Notes: generated from the sequence alone by a model not told the origin. Counted from the stretch's first letter, positions 50,438 through 59,540 are shown. The stretch: 64,000 bases of DNA from Bryobacteraceae bacterium (GCA_030041495.1 JASHNT010000055.1:49442-113441); one strand, 5' to 3'. Numbers and translations: made by a program.

Positions 50438-51241
50438 ATGACCGACTTGAAGACTCCCCCGCCGGCGCACGTCCTCATCCGCAAACTGCCCGTATTTTCG
50501 CCTGTGGCGGTGAAGCTGATGACGCTGGTGGCCGACGAGGATGTGTCCTTTAAGGAGGTTGCCAAGCTGTTCTCGCTGGACCCGGTTCTGGCGGGTCAGA
50601 TCTTGAAGCTGGCGAACTCCGGCCTGTACGGCCGGCAGGTTGCGGTCCAGTCCGTGCTTCAGGCTGTGGCCATGCTGGGACTAAAGAACATCAGCCGCAT
50701 TGCCATCACGGCCGCGCTCACCAGCGGTTTACCTCGGCCTATTTCGCCCTGGTTGCGGGACTGGTGGCGGCACAGCATCGCTACTGCGCTCATCGCCGAT
50801 CATGCCGGGGCGGGAACTCTCGACCTGGATTACGGCTATACCGCCGGATTGCTGCACGCCATCGGAGGGCTGGCCCTGTTCCGGCACGCGCCGGAGGAGT
50901 ACCCGAAAATGGACTGCACTTGCGCCAACGCTCTGCAATCCGAGCGCGAACGGTTCGGCGCGAACCGTGCTGAGCTGACGGCCTTGATCCTGGCGGAATG
51001 GCGTCTGCCCCTCAGCCTCCAGCACGCCATCTCCAAGCAAAACCTTCCCAACGCCGCGGAGCCCTTGGCCGCCGCAGTTCAAGCGGGATGCTACTACGCG
51101 GAGTCTCTGGGCTTCGGCCAGTGCGGTTGCGGTCCGGACACGGCGCAAGAGGCCACGCCGGCGCGCCCGCTCGATCCCGCCTTGCTGAACGGCCTCGCCA
51201 TTGAAATCAATCGCATCGAGATCGATTGCGCGATCGCCTGA
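50438..51241 (+). CDS. HDOD-domain signalling protein (third)
   Basis: A 267-residue protein. The HDOD domain opens IRKLPVFSPVAVKLMTLVAD, with LDPVLAGQILKLANSGLYGR and LDYGYTAGLLHAIGGLALFR. The HD metal pair is degenerate (LHAIG instead of HDIG), normal for HDOD. The C-terminus contains a cysteine cluster (GQCGCG). It is divergent from the second HDOD gene with a 111-nt gap, and its end nearly abuts the convergent JAMM/PDZ gene. Confidence 0.82.
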   Translation: MTDLKTPPPAHVLIRKLPVFSPVAVKLMTLVADEDVSFKEVAKLFSLDPVLAGQILKLANSGLYGRQVAVQSVLQAVAMLGLKNISRIAITAALTSGLPRPISPWLRDWWRHSIATALIADHAGAGTLDLDYGYTAGLLHAIGGLALFRHAPEEYPKMDCTCANALQSERERFGANRAELTALILAEWRLPLSLQHAISKQNLPNAAEPLAAAVQAGCYYAESLGFGQCGCGPDTAQEATPARPLDPALLNGLAIEINRIEIDCAIA

Positions 51242-51242
51242 C

Positions 51243-52766
51243 TCAGGGCACCGCGTGGAAGGAGAGAACTCCGTCTCGCTTTACGGAGAGCAGCACTGCG
51301 GAGCTCGCTGCGTTGCGCATCGCCTGCTCCAGATCTGCAACTCCGGTGATCGGCCTCCGGTTTACTTCTTGAATGATGTCGCCTGCCTGGAGGACGGCAT
51401 CGAACGCCGCGCTGGACGGCCGGACCGCGGTGACGACGACGCCGGAATCGCCCTCACGCAGATGAAAGCGCGTTCTCAATACCGGGTTCAACGGCGCCAC
51501 GGAAATGCCCCGAAGATCCGGTTTCTCTTGCCCGGCCGTCACGCTCGCCGACGCGATCACCGCGGCATGACTCGCCACCTGAGCATCATTCGGAGCCGCA
51601 TCATCAGGGGCCGGATCATCTTCCGTAAGCGGATCGTCCGCCGCTATGCGCCGCGCTGCTCTCGCCGGAATAACGGGCGAATAGTCTAGCACCTGAACCA
51701 CCCCAAAGGAGCGCGGCTGCGCAGGGTATACGTCCAGGCGGAACGTTACTGAGCCGCTGTGCGGATCGTAGCTGGCAAGTCCCCTCTTCAACTCTGCCGC
51801 ACTCAGAGTACGCTCATTCTGTTCGTCGCCGTCGTCAACGTGCAAGACCGCGCGGACCGCGCCTTGCAGCGCAGGGGCGCTGGGATCCCAACTTAACCGA
51901 AGTGAGGATCCGGCCGGCTGAACCGTCAGACGCAGAAAAGACGGTCCGGGCAGGTCGTGCTGAAGAGCACGCGAAACGCTGTCGGCGATTACCGCGAACG
52001 CTAGGAGCGAAAGAGCCGCCGCGATCACCCAAGTCGGTTTGGCCGTCGCCGGGCGCGGAGACCGGGAATCGGGCAGCGGAGGAGGCGCAGGTGGAATCGA
52101 TCGTTCCGGAACGGCGACTGCGCCGTGTGAATACGGCACCGGGGGAGACACAGCAACGGCTTTCGCGATCCGGTGCTCCGCTTCAGGATGTGCGCCGGTT
52201 TGCGCGGGTGGACGCTCCTGCCGGAGCGTAAGCATCGCGGAGAGAGATGAAGTCAGGGGGCACTCATGTACGCACCTGAGCTCTCCTTGCACACGAGCAA
52301 AAAAGGCTGCTTTGCCGGGTACGGGGCCAAGCATGAGAAACAATGCTGCGCCTCCGTCAAAGCATCGTGCGAGGGTTTCAGAGTCTGACGCCTCCAGCGC
52401 CAGCTCCTGCGAACGTGTGTGCGTGCGAAAAAGACCAACGGCCTCGATCCCGCAGCTTTCCACATCCTCCCGAAGGCGTCCGTAATCATTTTCCGAGAGG
52501 AGATAGGAAGGGCCCAAGCGGTGCTCCGAGTCCACGGTCCGGTACCCGTCAATCCACAGATGTACAGAATTCCCCTCGACTTCTCCCCTGCCTAGCAGGA
52601 TCCCTCCGATTTCCAACCCCCGGTGGGGCACTTGCTTGAACGCCGTCCAGGCTTCGATTCCCAAGCGCGGCATTAGGTTTGGATTCAGATGCAGCGTAAA
52701 TGCCACCGATGCATCCACCCATTTACACGCCGGGTTCCCGACCGGAGGAGGTGCGGCTTCCCGCAT
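51243..52766 (-). CDS. JAMM-like / transmembrane / PDZ fusion protein
   Basis: A 507-residue protein of unusual build. Residues about 25-180 resemble a JAB/MPN domain: RGLEIGGILLGRGEVEGNSV and EAVGLFRTHTRSQELALEA. The metal site is altered: GLFRTHT has Arg where the first His of HxHP is expected, and the S-x-x-D end reads S-D-S-E. One membrane helix (WVIAAALSLLAFAVIA) is near residue 250. A beta-sandwich-like region follows. The end is a PDZ domain (SGVVVTAVRPSSAAFDAVLQ, AGDIIQEVNRRPITGVADLE). The PDZ part would be outside the cytoplasm. ATG 52766 is preceded by GGAG at 10 nt. Function unknown; a signalling or proteolysis-linked scaffold is plausible. Confidence 0.65.
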   Translation of the reverse strand: MREAAPPPVGNPACKWVDASVAFTLHLNPNLMPRLGIEAWTAFKQVPHRGLEIGGILLGRGEVEGNSVHLWIDGYRTVDSEHRLGPSYLLSENDYGRLREDVESCGIEAVGLFRTHTRSQELALEASDSETLARCFDGGAALFLMLGPVPGKAAFFARVQGELRCVHECPLTSSLSAMLTLRQERPPAQTGAHPEAEHRIAKAVAVSPPVPYSHGAVAVPERSIPPAPPPLPDSRSPRPATAKPTWVIAAALSLLAFAVIADSVSRALQHDLPGPSFLRLTVQPAGSSLRLSWDPSAPALQGAVRAVLHVDDGDEQNERTLSAAELKRGLASYDPHSGSVTFRLDVYPAQPRSFGVVQVLDYSPVIPARAARRIAADDPLTEDDPAPDDAAPNDAQVASHAAVIASASVTAGQEKPDLRGISVAPLNPVLRTRFHLREGDSGVVVTAVRPSSAAFDAVLQAGDIIQEVNRRPITGVADLEQAMRNAASSAVLLSVKRDGVLSFHAVP

Positions 52767-53306
52767 GGCTGTGAGACTCCGGACACGGCCCCGCCGTTTC
52801 GTGCGAACTTGCTGGGCTACCTGTGGTGACCGTTGCCGGCTGCCGTCTCTCGCGTAAGCTACGCGGTAGCCTATTGGAGGCAAGCAATTTATACAATTGC
52901 GAGTCGCCAGAAACGGTGAAAGGGCCGATAGCGCTTGCCCGGGCGGCGGAGTAATAGCGCCTCCTTCCGTTGACCGGCGCATGTGAGGGGCGGCGTTGTC
53001 TGCGATCCGCTCGGGACTGTAGTCGCGCCATTCGATTGCGCATATGCGCTGAGCGGCTTTAACGCTTCATCGTTGCCCGGCGCGCTAGATCCCTGCCTCC
53101 TGGACTTCAAGATTCCGCCGCCCCCGATGGTGGTCCGGTTCCATCGGACACCTCCCTACAGCCGAGGATTATCTTCCTGCGGGCGTAGCGTGTCAATCGT
53201 GGCGCGGGCGCGAAGGACCCAGCGAGGAATTCCAGACATTGCGGATTCCACATCGCGGATTGCCGCGAAGACGGGGAGTCCGCTATACTAACCGCGAAGA
53301 ACGCTT
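52767..53306. other. Intergenic stretch with a dispersed repeat
   Basis: About 540 bases between the JAMM/PDZ gene and the lectin-like gene. I see no supportable gene. It contains one copy of a degenerate repeat (52865-52903) whose other copy is at 62190. The 3' part may carry the promoter of the lectin-like gene, but no clear -35/-10 pair stands out. Confidence 0.5.
52865..52903 (+). repeat. Degenerate dispersed repeat, copy 1
   Basis: Starts GGTAGCCTATTG and contains TTATACA and TTGCGA. About 33 of 40 positions match the copy at 62190-62229, with weaker similarity (CCAGA, GAAAG, GCC) continuing some 25 nt beyond. Both copies lie outside genes. Translation of both in one frame gives GSLL-A---LY, so it may be the decayed end of a former gene or element. 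Confidence 0.5.
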
Positions 53307-53957
53307 ATGTCGCGCATGAACAAGTTGAATTCCTTCCGATACGCGACGGTTTTATTGACCGCCGGGCTGGGCATGATTGTCAGCGCACCTTCTCTGGTTC
53401 GGGCAGCCGGGAACTTGGCCGAGGGATGGTCCGTGCGTGCTGACTCCGGCACGGGGCAGGACAACAAACTCACCGTCGAAGGCGGCGTGTATCACTTCAT
53501 GATGGGCGGGCCGCCGTCCAACAACGGCACCTTCTACAATCCGGCATGGACCGCAACCGGCAACCACACCTTCACGGCAACCTTCTCGCAGAATGCGAGA
53601 GCCACGCATCCGACCTCTTATGGACTGATGTTCGGCGGCTCGAATCTCGGGGCCGAGAATCAGATGTACAGCTACTTCCTGGTGCGCCAGGCGGGCCAGT
53701 TTTACATCGCCAGTCGTAACAGTGCCTCAGTAACGGCGGTGGTGCCATGGACGTCGAACCCAGCGATCCATCCGGAAGGGTCCGATGGCAAACAGACCAA
53801 CACCTTGTCGGTTCAGGTTTCGGGCGACAACGTTATTTTCAGCGTGAATGGGACCGAGGTAAACCGGCAAAAGGCGTCGGCGCTACACGTCAGCGGTCTG
53901 TACGGCTTCCGGATCGGGCACCGGCTGGACGTTTCCGTCACCAACGTCATGAAATAG
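53307..53957 (+). CDS. Secreted concanavalin-like (laminin-G-type) protein
   Basis: A 216-residue protein with a signal peptide (ATVLLTAGLGMIVSAPSLVRA). The mature part reads NLAEGWSVRADSGTGQDNKL, NGTFYNPAWTATGNHTFTAT and LYGFRIGHRLDVSVTNV, a jelly-roll pattern seen in carbohydrate-binding or 3-keto-disaccharide hydrolase-type domains (DUF1080-like). No catalytic residues can be assigned. It probably binds polysaccharide outside the cell. Monocistronic; an ATG three codons later is an alternative start. Confidence 0.6.
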   Translation: MSRMNKLNSFRYATVLLTAGLGMIVSAPSLVRAAGNLAEGWSVRADSGTGQDNKLTVEGGVYHFMMGGPPSNNGTFYNPAWTATGNHTFTATFSQNARATHPTSYGLMFGGSNLGAENQMYSYFLVRQAGQFYIASRNSASVTAVVPWTSNPAIHPEGSDGKQTNTLSVQVSGDNVIFSVNGTEVNRQKASALHVSGLYGFRIGHRLDVSVTNVMK

Positions 53958-54107
53958 AAGCCGCGTGGCAGGCACAGGCGGGCCGTAGCGCACGAGACGG
54001 CGGTCAATCCACCTGGCGCGGCCAGGAACCTTTGCCAGTCAGCAACGTCGGCTCCCATCATGAACGGAGATTGCAAATTCAGGGTGCGCATAGGCCGCTT
54101 CGCGGCT

Positions 54108-54536
54108 TCAACGGCACTCCATTTCGGACTTGCCGGTAATCCCGCCGCGGCCGTCGATCGCGAAACGGAGAGTGCACGTGGCAATGTCCGGCGCTAGGTC
54201 GCGAAACAGCACCACCGCGGTGTCGTGATAGCGGCATCGCAGGAAGACGTTCATCGACCGGTAGCCTTTGAGATTCCAGGTCTGTGTTATGCGGGAGCCT
54301 TCCTGTTTTTGATCGTCTGGCGCCAACTCGAACTCCTGTCCACCGGCTTTCCCGTTGTAAACCGAGATTCGCTCGAAAGCGTGCTTGGCCCGCACAGTTG
54401 TACCGTTCCATGCAGGCACGGGCTGCGCGGTCTCCACCGTCGCGAGAACCGTCGGACAAACTGCAGCAGCGCCGGTCGCCGCAGCCGCGGCGAAGAGAGT
54501 CAGAGCGGCGAGGCGGCAAACCCTATTCGATGACAT
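54108..54536 (-). CDS. STY0301-family periplasmic protein, probable immunity partner
   Basis: A 142-residue exported protein. The signal peptide (LAALTLFAAAAATGAAA) is followed by CPTVLATVETAQPVPAW, ISVYNGKAGGQEFELAPDDQ, QTWNLKGYRSMNVFLRCRYH and DTAVVLFRDLAPDIATC, which match the STY0301 family pattern of paired cysteines, a W-NL strand and a C-Y motif. Members often sit next to Tae2-type amidase effectors. Here it overlaps the upstream BPSL0067-type gene by 14 nt. Periplasmic location fits neutralisation of a peptidoglycan amidase. Immunity is inferred. An open frame continues upstream to 54647 but lies within the effector. Confidence 0.65.
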   Translation of the reverse strand: MSSNRVCRLAALTLFAAAAATGAAAVCPTVLATVETAQPVPAWNGTTVRAKHAFERISVYNGKAGGQEFELAPDDQKQEGSRITQTWNLKGYRSMNVFLRCRYHDTAVVLFRDLAPDIATCTLRFAIDGRGGITGKSEMECR

Positions 54537-54891
54537 AAAAGAAGTCGCCGTCGTTGACCGGCTTGGTGCCGGGAGCGCCCCCTTGAAACCGTATGGTACG
54601 CTGATGAACCGGCTGGCCAATCCACTGGTCCCAGACCAGAATACCAACCGGACTCTGGCTTACATAAATCGCAGCGTGCGAGGTGCCGTCGGTGCTGTTG
54701 GTATAGGTTCCTGCGGGACCGAAGGTGGCGATGGCGGTTCCGGCGGCGAGCATTGCTTCTTTCACCTGGGCGCCCTTGGTCCAAGAGGATGTCAACGGAG
54801 CGCCACTGGCGGCCTCGACAAAGGCCACACACTGTCCGCTTCCGACTACCTGGCCGGCATAGGTTTCCGGATTAGCTGCGATAAAGGACAT
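54523..54891 (-). CDS. BPSL0067-family (Tae2-type) amidase effector
   Basis: A 122-residue protein without a signal peptide. GSGQCVAFVEAASGAP carries the candidate nucleophilic cysteine (about residue 21) and GTSHAAIYVSQSPVGILVWD the candidate histidine (about residue 73), with QWIGQPVHQRTIRF after it. This is the NlpC/P60/CHAP-like arrangement of the BPSL0067 family, related to the type VI amidase effector Tae2. Its neighbour encodes a STY0301-type protein overlapping by 14 nt, an effector-immunity layout. No type VI secretion gene (hcp, vgrG, tss) is in the window. Its substrate would be peptidoglycan cross-links. Confidence 0.68.
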   Translation of the reverse strand: MSFIAANPETYAGQVVGSGQCVAFVEAASGAPLTSSWTKGAQVKEAMLAAGTAIATFGPAGTYTNSTDGTSHAAIYVSQSPVGILVWDQWIGQPVHQRTIRFQGGAPGTKPVNDGDFFYVIE

Positions 54892-55314
54892 TTGTACTCC
54901 CTTTAAAACTGAAGAAAAAGCAAAGCGCTACCCTTTGACGATAAGAGCCGCCAAGCCATTTGGCGGGCATTTTGCGACGGTCATTGACGCGCTGAACCGG
55001 AAACTCAAGCCCCGCACTTCACTAGAAAATCTCTGATCCCGATCCCCAATACTAAATCGCACCTTTGGATTTGGCAAGGCTTTTTCCAGTCGTCTTTGGA
55101 TATTTCTGAAATTCTTGCGCGTTCGATCAGGGATCGGTGAGTATATCGCGATCAGAATCGGATGACCATCCGCCGTGTCCCAGGGTTCAGCGGTTTCCTG
55201 AAGCCGCCGGTGATCTGCGCCCGCATGCTTAAGCCTCTTCCATCAAGTCCGAGATGGCCGGCGCACTGGGTGGCGAGCCCCTTCGAATCGTCGTTGTGGG
55301 ATAATCATAACCCC
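54892..55314. other. Intergenic stretch with one hairpin
   Basis: About 420 bases between the divergent amidase and beta-helix genes. A 7-bp hairpin CCGCCAA/TTGGCGG (54948-54954 and 54960-54966) with a 5-nt loop lies 57 nt upstream of the amidase ATG. The stretch before 55315 contains ATAATC near 55300 that could be a -10. I see no gene. Confidence 0.45.
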
Positions 55315-57819
55315 ATGCCCGCTCGATCTCTTGCTGCCATGCTCTTCTTCTTGTTCGGTTTCAGCCTCAATTCCTGGGCGCAGACGACCACCCTGAACCT
55401 CTCGCATGATTTGGTGAACGACGGGATCGCGGCCGCGAATATGACCCCGGGTGAACCGTCGCTCGATTCGCGTCCGCTGCTTGAAGCCGCAATCGCGTAC
55501 GCGGGGACAAATGGGATCACTAACCTAATTGCGGACCCGGGGGCTTATTATTTCCTCTCGCTTCACAATCCCAATACACATGTCCTGATCGACGGCGCAT
55601 CGAATATGCAGGTCGATTTTCAGAATTCGGACTTGCTGTTCGCGTTCAGCAACGTCTCGGCGATTGAGTGCTCGAATTGCAGCAGCGTGACCCTCCAAAA
55701 TTTCACCGTGGATTTCCAGCAGCTACCTTTCACTCAGGTGACGGTTTCATCCGTCAACGCGGCGGCGCAGAGCTTTACCTATCAGACGATTCCGGGCTAC
55801 CAGGACCCGGCTGCGTTCAACACCAATCGCGCTCCCGACGGCAGCGACGCCATTTTCATGTTCATATTCCGCGACGGCGTTCCCATCCAGCAGGTGGGGC
55901 GGCTGAGCGCGTCGCGTCCCGTCTCCGGGGGCGTCATCGCGATTTCCGACGTCAACGATCCGTGGGCGACCCCAACCGCTCTTGCTTCGATTCAGCCGGG
56001 GGACACGGTTGTATTCAGCGATAGATCGGGTAACCCGGCGATAAATATCGTGAATGGACAGAACGTTACGGTTGAAGATGTATCGATTTACTCAAGCGGG
56101 CAGATCGGAATGTATTTCGGACGGACCAACGGAGCCATCGCGGATCATGTGCAGGTCATCCCCAAGCCTGGAACGACAAGGCTGATCAGCACCAACGCCG
56201 ACGGCATCCACACCAGCTTCGCGCTCGGCGCGAACGCGTTCACCAACAACACCGTGCGGCGGACGTGCGACGACGCTCTGGCGATTTCCGATTCATGGCT
56301 GGCGACCGTCACGAACGTGAATGGGACGACGGTCACCGTCTCGCGCAACTACGGATCGCCGTTTCCCCCGGGCGTCGCGATCTCCTTCATCGATCCCACA
56401 ACCGCCGCGGTCATTGGATCGGCGACGATCTCTTCCGAGACGCCTCCCTACGCTCAACAGTCGCTGACTGCGGGGGAGACCGTCACCTTGACGCTGAGTC
56501 AGGCCCTGCCAGGCTTGGCCGCAAATTACGGCGTTGTGGATGTCGACCCCGCCAAGCTCGGCAGCGGGTCTGAGATCGCGTATAACACCGTTCAGGAGGG
56601 CGTCTTCTCGCGCGGCGTGTGGCTGGCGGGCGTGGAAAATGTTTCCGTGCACGACAACTATATCCAGCGCACATCGAGTAATGGAATTTTTGTTCAGGAG
56701 CTCAACGCGGACAATACCGACGCCGGCCCTTCGTCCGGCATCACTATTCAGAACAACCTGGTGGACAGCTCCATTGCATACGCGAACGTATCGCACGGAG
56801 TCACGTTTGCAGCTGCTTCCATCTACACGGTATCGCAGAACTCGCAAAATGCGCAGGTAGCGGCCAGTCCGCACGGCAACATTGTGGTGACGGGAAACAG
56901 AGTGACCAATGCAGCGCGCTCGGCGATCCGGCTGGAGAACGTGACCGGCGGGGAAATAACGGACAACACGATTCAAGGATTCGGACTTGCGCCGACGGTC
57001 AATGTGTTCAGTCCTCCGGCCTGTTGCGAATCCCTTGCCCAGTATGAGGCGGATTTTGCGCAAGCGTTGCTGACGCCCACATCGATAGGCATAACTTCGA
57101 ACAGCAATCCATCGCCCGGCGCCGCGACTTCGCTCTCTAATCTTTCCACCGCCAGCGGTTATCCGCGGCTCGGGATCGGTTCCTTTGCGGCCGCCTATGG
57201 GACCAACCTGGCTACGGCGCCCGTCCCGGCGTCAGGGGCCGTTTACCCCACATCGCTGGGCGGAGTTACCGTTTCGATCACCGACGGGACGGGCACGACT
57301 ATGCTGGCGCCGATTCAATACGTCTCGCTGGGGCAAGTGAACTATGTGGTGCCGGCGGGTCTTGCTCCGGGCATAGCGACGGTGACGATCGGTTCTTCGT
57401 CGGGCTCGGCTGAAATTGACAGCGTTGGGCCGGGCTTGTATTCGATGAATGGGACCACGGGAGTGGCCGCGGCGACCGCGGGCTTGTACTCGACGGATGG
57501 AACCATGACGCCGGTTCAGGTATTTCAATGCAATCCCGCCTGTGTTTCGGTTCCGATGAGTCTGGGCTCCGCGGGGCAAACGCTGGCAGTAACGCTTTAC
57601 GGCACCGGTTTCCGGAATCTGAGCTCAGCCGCGGCGGCGTCCGTAACTATCGGCGGTGTGCCGGCGCAGATCCTGTATATTGGGGCTCAGCCTACCGACG
57701 CCGGACTGGATCAAGTAAACGTGATCGTGCCGGCTTCGCTCGCAGGGGCGGGCGAAGTCCCGGTGGTGCTTACCGTCGATGGACAAACCGCGAATGCGGT
57801 CACGCTGAACGTGCAATAG
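55315..57819 (+). CDS. Secreted parallel beta-helix protein with Solibacter-type C-terminal domain
   Basis: An 834-residue protein. Signal peptide LAAMLFFLFGFSLNSWAQ. A right-handed beta-helix spans about residues 25-600; ISTNADGIHTSFALGANAFT followed by VRRTCDDALAIS resembles the D-x-x-H/D-D pattern of pectate-lyase-like and GH110-type glycosidases. The C-terminal 200 residues, with FAAAYGTNLA, PIQYVSLGQVNYVVPAGLAP and AGLDQVNVIVPASLAGAGEV, match the TIGR03437-type domain abundant in Solibacter. It probably acts on or binds polysaccharide outside the cell. I start at ATG 55315; the open frame runs upstream to 55162 without signal-peptide character. Confidence 0.78.
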   Translation: MPARSLAAMLFFLFGFSLNSWAQTTTLNLSHDLVNDGIAAANMTPGEPSLDSRPLLEAAIAYAGTNGITNLIADPGAYYFLSLHNPNTHVLIDGASNMQVDFQNSDLLFAFSNVSAIECSNCSSVTLQNFTVDFQQLPFTQVTVSSVNAAAQSFTYQTIPGYQDPAAFNTNRAPDGSDAIFMFIFRDGVPIQQVGRLSASRPVSGGVIAISDVNDPWATPTALASIQPGDTVVFSDRSGNPAINIVNGQNVTVEDVSIYSSGQIGMYFGRTNGAIADHVQVIPKPGTTRLISTNADGIHTSFALGANAFTNNTVRRTCDDALAISDSWLATVTNVNGTTVTVSRNYGSPFPPGVAISFIDPTTAAVIGSATISSETPPYAQQSLTAGETVTLTLSQALPGLAANYGVVDVDPAKLGSGSEIAYNTVQEGVFSRGVWLAGVENVSVHDNYIQRTSSNGIFVQELNADNTDAGPSSGITIQNNLVDSSIAYANVSHGVTFAAASIYTVSQNSQNAQVAASPHGNIVVTGNRVTNAARSAIRLENVTGGEITDNTIQGFGLAPTVNVFSPPACCESLAQYEADFAQALLTPTSIGITSNSNPSPGAATSLSNLSTASGYPRLGIGSFAAAYGTNLATAPVPASGAVYPTSLGGVTVSITDGTGTTMLAPIQYVSLGQVNYVVPAGLAPGIATVTIGSSSGSAEIDSVGPGLYSMNGTTGVAAATAGLYSTDGTMTPVQVFQCNPACVSVPMSLGSAGQTLAVTLYGTGFRNLSSAAAASVTIGGVPAQILYIGAQPTDAGLDQVNVIVPASLAGAGEVPVVLTVDGQTANAVTLNVQ

Positions 57820-58077
57820 CTGCGCGGGCTCCTTCGCCCGAGTCGATCGCACATAACCGCACAGCCCCGAACGCGGCCTGCCCGCTGAGGCGGTTGCCGA
57901 TAGGCCCAGTACAACAACAGAAAAGATACTAGCCCTCCTGCGGCTCGATACTACCTGCAAATTGCACCTCCCGGCTATTGGGGCGAATCGCTCCGCTTCC
58001 TAGCATAGATCTGCTCCAGTTCATCTGCGGCTTGCCGTGATTACTGAGGCGAAGGCTTTTCAGTCAGGAGGCTGTGA

Positions 58078-58866
58078 ATGACAGTTTTTACGGGAACGCG
58101 CACACTTTCTGTGGCGCTGGCAGTTCTGGGAATCGCGGCCATGGTTGAGTTTGCGCCAGCGGCGGCCGCTGCGCCAGTCGCGGCAAATGACCTGCTCCTC
58201 TGCGTAAGCGATACCGACTTTGGCTGTTTCGGTTCCTCGGCAGGAAACTCGGTTTCCTTATTCTGGAATGGAACAACTCTGAACACAGGCAAGAACGGCG
58301 ACGGAACCATCACCTCGGATTCCCTGACTTCGGGAGACAACGGCCTTTCGGTGGATGCGTCGCTGGGCGACTTTAGTGTCAATATCGCCACCGGGCTATT
58401 TAACCCCAGCCCCGGAACCGCAATGGATCTGAACAGCCTGGATATAAGCACAACCGGTCCCGCGACCCTTTATCTGGTCTTCGGCGCGGACAATTACGAA
58501 GGAACTGGCCCGTACAATGAACTCGGAAGCGTGACCTTGAATTCGGGGGTAACTTCAGCCACCGATACCGCGTGCTACGAGCCCGGAAGTGGAGGATTCT
58601 ATATCTGTGGAGGGTCTAGCTCGCCCGACATCGGATCGGCGACGGCAACATCCACCGGGGCGCTCGACTTCAATTCTTCGACGTTGTCTCCCTCGTCGAC
58701 CTTCGGGCTGGAAGAGGACGTTAAGGTTACATTCAGCGGTTCCGGGACGTTCAGCGGCGACCTCTCGATGACGTCCACTCCCGAACCGGCGACCATGATG
58801 CTGGTCGGCGCGGGGCTGCTGGCAGTCGGCCTCCTCAGACGCAAGAGCGGCAAACGGAGCCGCTAG
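58078..58866 (+). CDS. PEP-CTERM exosortase-sorted protein
   Basis: A 262-residue protein with an N-terminal signal (LSVALAVLGIAAMVEFAPAA) and a C-terminal sorting tag: TPEPATMMLVGAGLLAVGL followed by RRKSGKRSR, which is the PEP motif, membrane helix and basic tail of PEP-CTERM proteins. An exosortase/XrtA-type system, not in this window, would process it. The mature domain is serine/threonine/glycine-rich with four cysteines. AGGAGG precedes the ATG. The family is tied to exopolysaccharide-producing Gram-negatives. Confidence 0.85.
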   Translation: MTVFTGTRTLSVALAVLGIAAMVEFAPAAAAAPVAANDLLLCVSDTDFGCFGSSAGNSVSLFWNGTTLNTGKNGDGTITSDSLTSGDNGLSVDASLGDFSVNIATGLFNPSPGTAMDLNSLDISTTGPATLYLVFGADNYEGTGPYNELGSVTLNSGVTSATDTACYEPGSGGFYICGGSSSPDIGSATATSTGALDFNSSTLSPSSTFGLEEDVKVTFSGSGTFSGDLSMTSTPEPATMMLVGAGLLAVGLLRRKSGKRSR

Positions 58867-59022
58867 AACCCGATCGTTTGAACAGCGTGACGCGTGCGCG
58901 GTCCGAGCGTCCGCCTGAAACGGAGGCGCTAGCCGGCGTCTCTTACGGCCATGGACGTTCCATAGGCCGGAAACGGCGAGACTCGGCCCCGTCGGGCGGG
59001 CTCAGGGCTACATCCGCGGGCT

Positions 59023-59476
59023 GTGGCGCGGCTCGCGGTGCTCCTATGCAGCGCTGCGGTGGTGGGGCCATTGAGTGCGCAGGCGCTTGACTCGGGCTAT
59101 GTGTTTTGCAGGCCCTGCTTTCGTAAACCAGCTCGACGGCGCGGGGCATGTTGGTGGGGGACTCGACTCCAGGCTCGCGCCGGTCGACCTGGGCGGCGAA
59201 ATTGGCGCGCTGTTCAAGAACGACGTCGGCATCCTGGCGTCGGCCAACCTAGATTTCCATTTCTCCACACGTGAGCACGGGTGGGACCCGTTTGCCACCG
59301 CTGGAGTCTCCGGAGCACGCATCTCGGGAACGGGAGGGTTCTACTTTAACCTGGGTGGAAGGGTCGACTATTGTGTGACCGACCACTGGGCGCTGCGCGG
59401 AGAGTTCAAGGCCTATCCGGGGGGACTGAGTCTCGGCTCCTTTGCAGAATTGCGCTTCGGGGTCACATTCCGGTAA
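59023..59476 (+). pseudogene. Outer-membrane beta-barrel protein with a frameshift
   Basis: GTG 59023 begins a signal peptide (ARLAVLLCSAAVVGPLSA) followed by QALDSGYVF. From a TTTT run at 59104-59107 the continuing protein, AGPAFVNQLDGAGHVGGGLD to ELRFGVTFR, lies in the +1 frame. Reading one T less joins both into one 150-residue protein. The second part has glycine-spaced strands (VDLGGEIGALFKNDVGILAS, LRGEFKAYPGG) and ends in aromatic FR, typical of small OmpA-like barrels. It is either a real frameshift mutation or a sequencing error in a homopolymer. Confidence 0.6.
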
Positions 59477-59540
59477 CCGGCCTTCTGCCGGATTGTGTGA
59501 CCTCTCTCCGCACCTGGCATGTTCAAGTAAAATTCCTGTC

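Noticed and set aside
50418..50440. TGGCAC before the third HDOD gene as a sigma-54 -24 element
   Set aside because: No GC at the -12 position, so the promoter is incomplete.
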